From NCBI RefSeq assembly GCF_018119405.1, contig NZ_JAGPWC010000056.1:1-34197 (forward strand): 34,197 nt of DNA, written 5' to 3'. The position numbers and the translations under genes were made by a program. The notes beneath the pieces are model-generated. The model was not told the DNA's origin. It saw only the letters and a program-made list of their open reading frames with translations, and did not search any database. Of this stretch, positions 29,499-34,197 are shown one piece after another; position 1 is the first letter of the stretch, and each line of letters begins with the position of its first letter. Origin of the DNA: Massilia sp. ST3 (GTDB lineage: Bacteria > Pseudomonadota > Gammaproteobacteria > Burkholderiales > Burkholderiaceae_D).

Positions 29499-30450
29499 AG
29501 CCGGCGGCCTGCTCGCGCGCGGCCCGCTTGATGGCCTGCGGCGGCTGGCCGAAGGCGCGCAGGAAGGCCCGGCGCATGCGCTCCGGATCGGAGAAGCCGG
29601 TTTCGCGCGCGACCACGTCGATCGGATGGTTGCTGCTTTCGATCATGGCGCGCGCGGCCTCTACCCGCAGCACTTCGACGGCCCGCGCCGGCGACTGCCC
29701 CGTCTCGAGCCGGAAGCTGCGGCTGAACTGGCGCGTGCTCAGGTTGGCGGCCCCGGCCAGCTCGTCCACCGACAGAGGCTTGCGCAGGTGGCGCTTGGCA
29801 TAGGACAGGGCCTGCTGGATACGGTCCGATTTCGGTTCCAGCTCCAGCAACGCCGAGAACTGCGACTGGCCGCCGCTGCGGCGGTGGTAGACGACCATCT
29901 GGCGCGCGATGTGCTTCGACGCGTCGCGTCCGAGGTCGGCTTCGACCATCGCCAGGCACAAGTCGATGCAGGCGGTCATGCCGGCCGAGGTCCAGATGCG
30001 GCCGTCGTTGATGAAAATGCGGTCCTCCTCGACCCGGGTTTTCGGGTAGGCGCGCTGCAGGTCGCGCGCCAGGGCCCAGTGGGTGGTGGCGCGGCGGCCG
30101 TCAAGCAGGCCCGCCTCGGCCAGGATGAAGGCGCCGGTGCAGATGCTGGCCGTGCGCCGCGAGCGATTGCTGGCTTCGCGCAGGAAAGCCAGGAAGCCGG
30201 GCGTCGAGCGCAAACCCAGCGGCTGCATGGTGCCGGCGACGATCAGGGTGTCGTAGTCGTGCCGCTCGGCAGCCTCGGTGAATACGCCCACGCCGGAGGA
30301 GCTGGCCAGCACGCCGCCCTGCTCGGACAGCATCGTCATCTCGTAGTGCGGTCCGGAATCCATGTTGTTGGCGATCTCGAAGACGGTGCTCGCCATCAGA
30401 TCGAGCGCCTGGAAGCCCGGCGGGAACAGGAAGCCGATTCTGCGTTTCAT
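29488..30450 (-). CDS. GlxA-family AraC-type transcriptional regulator
   Basis: 320 residues with two domains. The N-terminal DJ-1/PfpI class-I-amidotransferase-like domain (1 to about 190) contains ASICTGAFILAEAGLLDGRRATTHW with C104 at the nucleophile elbow; in this family it acts as a sensor rather than an enzyme. The C-terminal AraC double helix-turn-helix (about 215-310) is LSVDELAGAANLSTRQFSRSFRLETGQSPARAVEVLRVEAA and IDVVARETGFSDPERMRRAFLRAFGQPP. Ligand unknown. ATG 30450. TATGAT on the minus strand (30486-30481) is a plausible -10. Overlaps the downstream GNAT gene by 11 bp, and is divergent from the lipoprotein-ABC operon. Confidence 0.9.
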   Translation of the reverse strand: MKRRIGFLFPPGFQALDLMASTVFEIANNMDSGPHYEMTMLSEQGGVLASSSGVGVFTEAAERHDYDTLIVAGTMQPLGLRSTPGFLAFLREASNRSRRTASICTGAFILAEAGLLDGRRATTHWALARDLQRAYPKTRVEEDRIFINDGRIWTSAGMTACIDLCLAMVEADLGRDASKHIARQMVVYHRRSGGQSQFSALLELEPKSDRIQQALSYAKRHLRKPLSVDELAGAANLSTRQFSRSFRLETGQSPARAVEVLRVEAARAMIESSNHPIDVVARETGFSDPERMRRAFLRAFGQPPQAIKRAAREQAAGYEH

Positions 30451-30507
30451 GATGTGCCCTGGTGAATGGATGCCGGGACGATCATACGACAAGAGGGAAA
30501 CCAGGAT

Positions 30508-30538
30508 GGCGGCCCTCCTCCGTTTAGGAGAGGCCGCC
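30508..30538. other. Strong hairpin in the glxA-like / lipoprotein intergenic region
   Basis: GGCGGCC-CTCCT (30508-30519) pairs with AGGAG-A-GGCCGCC (30526-30538), 12 bp with a single bulged A and loop CCGTTT. It lies between the divergent genes, 60 bp before the lipoprotein start. No T tract is present. It could be an RNA leader or a protein-binding palindrome. Confidence 0.5.
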
Positions 30539-30597
30539 GCGGCCGGCGGCGGGCTGAGGGGATCGCCCGGCGGCGGCACTGCTGTTACCATCCTGCC

Positions 30598-31110
30598 ATG
30601 CGAATTCCACCCTTCTTCCGGACCGCCCAGGTCCTGGCCCTGGCGACCCTGCTGGCCGCCTGCAATCCCACCTACAACTGGCGCGAGGTGTCCAGCCAGG
30701 ACGGCGCCTATACGGTGCTGTTCCCGGCCAAGCCCTCGTCCTTCACGCGCAGCGTCGACCTGAATGGCTTGCGGGTCGACATGACCATGACCGCGGCCGA
30801 AGCCGAGGGTGTCACCTTCGCCGTCGGTTCCGGCACGGCGCCGGATGCCGCCGCGGCCCAAGCGGCGCTGCCCGCGATGCGCCAGGCGCTGCTGCGCAAT
30901 ATCGGCGCCAAGGAAGACGCCGCCGCCCCCGACAACAAGGGCCGCCTCGCGGTCGACGCCACCGGCACCGGCAACGGCCAGCCGGTCAGGCTGGTCGGCA
31001 GCTTCGAGGCGCGCGGCGTCCGTTTCTACCAGGTGATCGTGCTGGGCAAGCGCAGCGCCGTGGCGCCTGAACAGGCGGAGCAGTTCCTCACCTCGTTCAA
31101 GCCGCAGTGA
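30598..31110 (+). CDS. Putative lipoprotein of an ABC operon, unknown function
   Basis: 170 residues. Lipobox LLAAC with the lipidated cysteine at residue 22 (MRIPPFFRTAQVLALATLLAAC), so it is membrane anchored. Position +2 is Asn, not Asp, which favours outer-membrane sorting. The mature part begins NPTYNWREVSSQDGAYTVLFPAKP and has alternating strands typical of a small beta domain; I do not recognise a named domain. The stop overlaps the next gene's start (TGATG at 31108-31112), coupling it to the ABC ATPase. An upstream in-frame start at 30466 is rejected because the lipoprotein signal starts at 30598. Confidence 0.78.
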   Translation: MRIPPFFRTAQVLALATLLAACNPTYNWREVSSQDGAYTVLFPAKPSSFTRSVDLNGLRVDMTMTAAEAEGVTFAVGSGTAPDAAAAQAALPAMRQALLRNIGAKEDAAAPDNKGRLAVDATGTGNGQPVRLVGSFEARGVRFYQVIVLGKRSAVAPEQAEQFLTSFKPQ

Positions 31111-31844
31111 TGGACGACGCCCTGCCCGCCCTGCGCCTGACCGGCCTGCGCAAGCAGTTCGGACGCCCGGCCGTGGACGGACTCGACCTGCAGGTCCGGC
31201 GCGGCGAACTGTACGCCCTGCTCGGCCCCAACGGGGCCGGCAAGACGACCACCCTGCGCATGGTGACCGGCCTGCTGGCGCCGGACGCGGGACGCATCGA
31301 GGTGCTCGGCACCGATCTCGCGGCGGCGCCGGCCGTCGCCAAGATGAAGATGGCGTATCTGCCGGACGAGCCGATGTTGTACGGGAAGCTGAAGCCTACC
31401 GAATACCTGGAATTCGTGGCCGGCCTGTGGGGCGTGCATCCGGGGGACGCCGAGCCGCGTGCCCGCTCGCTGCTCGACTGGCTCGACCTGGCGCGGCATG
31501 CGCACGAGCTGACCGAAGGCTTCTCGCGCGGGATGAAGCAGAAGCTTGCGCTGGCCGGCGCCCTGATCCACGACCCGGAACTGCTGATCCTGGACGAGCC
31601 GCTCACCGGCCTGGATGCGGCTGCGGCGCGCCAGGTCAAGGACCTGCTGCTCTCGCACGTGGCGAAAGGCGGCACGGTGATCCTGACCACCCACATCCTG
31701 GAAGTGGCGGAACGCCTGGCCCAGCGCATCGGCATCATCCGCCAGGGACGCCTGATCGCCGAGGGCACGCTCGACGAGCTGCGGGCCCGCACGCAGGGCA
31801 GCAGCCTGGAAGACGTGTTCCTGGCGCTGACCGGGCAGCCATGA
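31110..31844 (+). CDS. ABC transporter ATP-binding protein
   Basis: 244 residues. Walker A GPNGAGKTT (about residues 39-47), Q-loop near AYLPDEPMLYGKL, signature-like FSRGMKQKLALAGALI (SRGMKQ in place of the canonical LSGGQ, common in ABC-2-type exporter ATPases), Walker B LLILDEP and switch histidine in TTHIL. Best match is the ABC-2 exporter class. ATG 31110 overlaps the lipoprotein stop; a GTG one codon upstream is the alternative. The stop overlaps the permease start in ATGA (31841-31844). Powers the permease encoded next. Confidence 0.95.
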   Translation: MDDALPALRLTGLRKQFGRPAVDGLDLQVRRGELYALLGPNGAGKTTTLRMVTGLLAPDAGRIEVLGTDLAAAPAVAKMKMAYLPDEPMLYGKLKPTEYLEFVAGLWGVHPGDAEPRARSLLDWLDLARHAHELTEGFSRGMKQKLALAGALIHDPELLILDEPLTGLDAAAARQVKDLLLSHVAKGGTVILTTHILEVAERLAQRIGIIRQGRLIAEGTLDELRARTQGSSLEDVFLALTGQP

Positions 31845-33403
31845 TGGGCGCGCCGGGAAGCGGGCGCTGGCTGATCGCGCACGAGCTGCGCCTGGCCTGG
31901 TTCAATGCCGCTTCTTCGTCGGGCTCCGCAAGCGGACGGCGTCCGGGCAACGCGACCATCGCGCTGCTTGCCGGCGGCTGGGTCCTGCTGCACGTGGCCG
32001 CCTGGTTCAGCTTGCGCCGGCTGGAAAGCTTCGACCGGACCGCATTGCCGCTCTATGCGGCCATCACCGTGGTGCTGCTCGTGGGCGCGACCGCGATGTT
32101 GTCGTCGAGCCTGAAAGCGAGCGTGCTGGCGCTGTTCGAACGCGGCGACCTCGACCTGCTGCTGTCCTCGCCGCTGCCCTCGCACAGTATCTTCACCGTG
32201 CGCCTGGGGGCGATCGCGGCCAGCACGGCCTCGGTCTATTATTTCCTGCTGGCGCCGTTCGCACATGCCGGCCTGCTGCTCGGAAATCCAGCGTGGCTGG
32301 GGCTCTATCCCGCTGTCATCGGCCTGCCGGTGCTGTGCGCCTGCGCCGGCATGCTCATGACCCTGGCCCTGGTGCGCACGCTCGGTGCGCGCCGCACGCA
32401 CGTCGTCGGGCAGGTGCTGGGCGCGCTGGCCGGGGCCTCTGTCTTCATCGTTTCGCAGCTCTACATGCAAACCTCGCACGCCCGGCGGCGCGACGTGGAG
32501 GCCGCCCTGCTGGCGCGCCTGGCGCGCGACGACACGCTGGGCGCGGACAGCGCGCTGTGGCTGCCCGCGCGGGCGGTGCTGGGGGACCCATGGCCTGCCC
32601 TCGGCCTGCTGGCGCTCGCGGTTCTGGCGTTCATCGGGACCGCCCGCACCACCCATCGCTTCTTCGTGCGAGGCCTGCAGCAGTCAGTGTCCCAGGTGCG
32701 GACCAGGCCTGCCGGCACGAAAGCGCCGCGCTTTCGCTTCGGCCGCAGCGTGTTCGACACCATCGTCATCAAGGAATGGCGCTTGATCCGGCGGGATCCC
32801 CACCTGATTTCGCAGGTGCTGCTGCAACTGCTTTATCTCCTGCCTTTGTGCTTTGTCGTGTTTTCGCGGTCGGCCTTGCAGCTGCCGGCCGTCGCCGCCG
32901 GTCTGGCGCTGCTGTGCGGCTCCCTGGCCGGGTCGCTGGCCTGGATCGTCATCTCGGCCGAAGACGCGCCCGACCTGTTGCGCAGCGCGCCGGCGGCTGA
33001 AGCTAGCGTGCGGCTTGCCAAACTGGCGGCGGCCGCCGCGCCGCCGCTGGCCGTCGCGGCCCTGCCGCTGGCCTGGCTGCTCATCCGCGCACCTGCCGCC
33101 GGTGTGCTCGCCTGCCTCGCCGTCGTGGGATCGGTCTGGAGCGCGGCACTGGTCGTGCTGTGGTGCGGACGCCCGGGGCTGCGTAGCAGTTTCAAGGGAC
33201 GCGGCAAGGCGAACTTCCTCAGTAATGTTCTCGAGATGTCGGGCAGCCTGTGCTGGGGCGCGCTGGGCGGCTTGCTGGTCGCGGCACAAGCCGCTTCCGG
33301 ATCGGGTTTCCTGCTTCTCGGGTCGCTAGCCGCCCTGGCCGGCGCCGTGCTTGTGCTGCTGGCGGCCTGGTTGTCGCGGAACCGACAGGGCCAGGCACAG
33401 TGA
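31841..33403 (+). CDS. Large ABC-2-like permease with two homologous-looking halves
   Basis: 520 residues, about 12 predicted transmembrane segments (near 40-57, 70-88, 124-144, 153-178, 188-208, 253-267, 326-341, 348-372, 396-416, 420-441, 470-484, 489-511). The two halves share a layout: an amphipathic opening (HELRLAW near 14-20; KEWRLIRRDP at 311-320) and a cytosolic loop (FERGDLDLLLSSPLP at 99-113; SAEDAPDLLRSAPA at 372-385) followed by a basic residue and a helix. This resembles the E-x-G-T-x-E-x-L-L-x-x-P loop of ABC-2 permeases. It therefore looks like a fused pseudo-dimer. ATG 31841 overlaps the ATPase stop by 4 bp. Substrate and direction are not known; export is the likely direction. 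Confidence 0.88.
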   Translation: MMGAPGSGRWLIAHELRLAWFNAASSSGSASGRRPGNATIALLAGGWVLLHVAAWFSLRRLESFDRTALPLYAAITVVLLVGATAMLSSSLKASVLALFERGDLDLLLSSPLPSHSIFTVRLGAIAASTASVYYFLLAPFAHAGLLLGNPAWLGLYPAVIGLPVLCACAGMLMTLALVRTLGARRTHVVGQVLGALAGASVFIVSQLYMQTSHARRRDVEAALLARLARDDTLGADSALWLPARAVLGDPWPALGLLALAVLAFIGTARTTHRFFVRGLQQSVSQVRTRPAGTKAPRFRFGRSVFDTIVIKEWRLIRRDPHLISQVLLQLLYLLPLCFVVFSRSALQLPAVAAGLALLCGSLAGSLAWIVISAEDAPDLLRSAPAAEASVRLAKLAAAAAPPLAVAALPLAWLLIRAPAAGVLACLAVVGSVWSAALVVLWCGRPGLRSSFKGRGKANFLSNVLEMSGSLCWGALGGLLVAAQAASGSGFLLLGSLAALAGAVLVLLAAWLSRNRQGQAQ

Positions 33404-33472
33404 GCGTGCGCGAGATGACCCCGTTTTGAAGACGTGTTATCGTTTAGGCACTAACTGAATCACGGGACTGTC

Positions 33473-33811
33473 ATGTTGATCAAATTTAAATGCAAATCGT
33501 ATCCAGAGGTCCTGATGTACCAGGAACATGCCAAGCGCATCCTCGATATGCTGCACAAGGATCCGGAGCGCGGCGTGATCACCGCCGAAGAAGCGCCTCG
33601 TGCCGTCCAGCTGATCGAAGGCGAGGTCGAGGAAAGCCGCAAACATCAGGTGACGGACCAGGTGGCCCAGGATGTCCTGGCCCATGGCGAGGAAGAGGAT
33701 CCGGCACACGAGCAGATCGAGGTGGTCAGCTTCCCGACGCGCGTCTACCCGCTGCTGGAGATGCTGCGCTCGGCGCGGGACAACCGCACCGATGTGCTGT
33801 GGGGTGTTTGA
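33473..33811 (+). CDS. DUF1840 protein
   Basis: 112 residues, cytosolic, acidic. The family opening MLIKFKCKSYPEVLMYQEHAKRILDMLHKDPERGVITAEEAPRAV and the ending EVVSFPTRVYPLLEMLRSARDNRTDVLWGV are conserved in this small, function-unknown family common in Betaproteobacteria. The centre (EGEVEESRKHQVTDQVAQDVLAHGEEEDPAH) is charged and probably disordered. It follows the permease gene by 69 bp; no strong promoter was seen there. A good terminator lies 82 bp downstream. Confidence 0.88.
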   Translation: MLIKFKCKSYPEVLMYQEHAKRILDMLHKDPERGVITAEEAPRAVQLIEGEVEESRKHQVTDQVAQDVLAHGEEEDPAHEQIEVVSFPTRVYPLLEMLRSARDNRTDVLWGV

Positions 33812-33892
33812 GCACTTTTCATTGATGTTGATCGTGGTACTGGCAAGCCCGCTCGGGTGATGGATAGGTTTTGTGTGTGCAGGTGGAGACAG

Positions 33893-33930
33893 ACAGCCCC
33901 GTGGCGTGAGTGCCGGGGCTGTTTGTTTTT
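33893..33930 (+). terminator. Rho-independent terminator after DUF1840 gene
   Basis: ACAGCCCC (33893-33900) and GGGGCTGT (33915-33922) form an 8-bp stem with a 14-nt loop, followed by TTGTTTTT. It is 82 bp past the stop. Confidence 0.88.
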
Positions 33931-34001
33931 CTGCTTGAGGAATAAGCGGCGGTGAGGGGCCTGCCTTGCTGCCGGTGTTGCGCCTTTGCGAGCGCTAGTT
34001 G

Positions 34002-34141
34002 AACTTGGGTTCCGGCCTTCGCCGGAAGTCGTAGGCGCCAGTGGCGCGTACGACGTGCATGGTGGCTTGGAGCTATGCGCTACAGCGTCTTCAACCTCCG
34101 GTCTAAAGACCGTCGTTCCGGCGGAGGCCGGAACCCAAGTT
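34002..34141. repeat. REP/BIME-like inverted-repeat element
   Basis: Two 26-nt arms (34002-34027 and 34116-34141) are reverse complements at 25 of 26 positions. Each arm has its own hairpin, TTCCGGC / GCCGGAA with a 4-nt loop (CTTC on the left, GGAG on the right). Between them lie two more palindromes: GTCGTA...TACGAC (34028-34054, with an inner GCGCC-AGT-GGCGC stem) and CGGTCT-AA-AGACCG (34099-34112). No ORF is present. This two-REP, opposite-orientation design is typical of bacterial interspersed mosaic elements. Copy number cannot be judged from one window. Confidence 0.8.
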
Positions 34142-34180
34142 TGTTTGCGTGTCACTTGCTCCGTTTCGAACCCACAAAGC

Positions 34181-34193
34181 AAAAAACCCCACC
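34181..34193. terminator. Possible left half of a terminator, cut by window end
   Basis: AAAAAACCCCACC at the very edge has the composition of the first arm of a bidirectional intrinsic terminator; its partner would lie just outside the window. The rest of 33931-34197 outside the repeat element holds no gene that I can support. Confidence 0.3.
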
Positions 34194-34197
34194 AGAT

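Overview
The window is GC-rich chromosomal DNA (bulk coding sequence with strong G/C third positions) from a betaproteobacterium. Gene families and gene order point to Burkholderiales, most likely Oxalobacteraceae near Massilia/Janthinobacterium. Supporting signs are the torF-glnK-amtB-gshA block, gshB followed by EIIA(man)-HPr-EI, the overlapping metX-metW pair, UbiK, a class II ribonucleotide reductase, and small Burkholderiales-typical proteins such as DUF1840. This placement is by recognition, without database searches. I see no tRNA, rRNA, CRISPR, phage or IS genes.

Layout. 1-1493: pyrE (cut at the left edge) divergent from xth. 1494-5063: a hairpin-rich leader and a 1118-residue protein of repeated bacterial Ig-like domains. 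5060-8836 (minus): RluA-type pseudouridine synthase, M48 metalloprotease, metW and metX. 8889-12370 (minus): ptsI, ptsH, an EIIA(man)-like protein and gshB, a regulatory-type PTS without visible membrane permease, transcribed behind glutathione synthetase. 12586-16373: an accessory block holding a DUF4272 protein, a VOC protein, a SnoaL-like protein divergent from soxR across a near-perfect SoxR operator/promoter, a possible gene remnant, and a secreted alpha/beta hydrolase with C-terminal TPRs. 16517-20469 (minus): gshA, then a nitrogen-regulated torF-glnK-amtB operon with a strong terminator, a sigma-54 promoter and an NtrC-type site.

20746-24004 (plus): ubiK, nrdJ and a SirB2-like membrane protein, the last overlapping tail to tail with an acyltransferase-3 gene; a secreted TPR protein follows on the minus strand. 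26394-29057 (plus): DUF1801 protein, apt, yifB. 29073-30450 (minus): GNAT acetyltransferase overlapping a GlxA-like regulator. 30598-33403 (plus): a translationally coupled lipoprotein / ABC ATPase / ABC permease operon whose permease looks like two fused ABC-2 halves. 33473-33811: DUF1840 protein with a clear terminator. 33931-34197 is non-coding and carries a REP/BIME-like inverted-repeat element.

The best-supported regulatory readings are (1) SoxR control of the SnoaL-like gene through a TTGACC-N19-TACACT promoter with a 20-bp palindrome in the spacer, and (2) sigma-54/NtrC control of torF-glnK-amtB. The most system-like unexplained units are the SoxR/SnoaL pair, the lipoprotein-ABC operon, and the accessory block apparently inserted between gshA and gshB. 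Most of the rest is ordinary housekeeping DNA.
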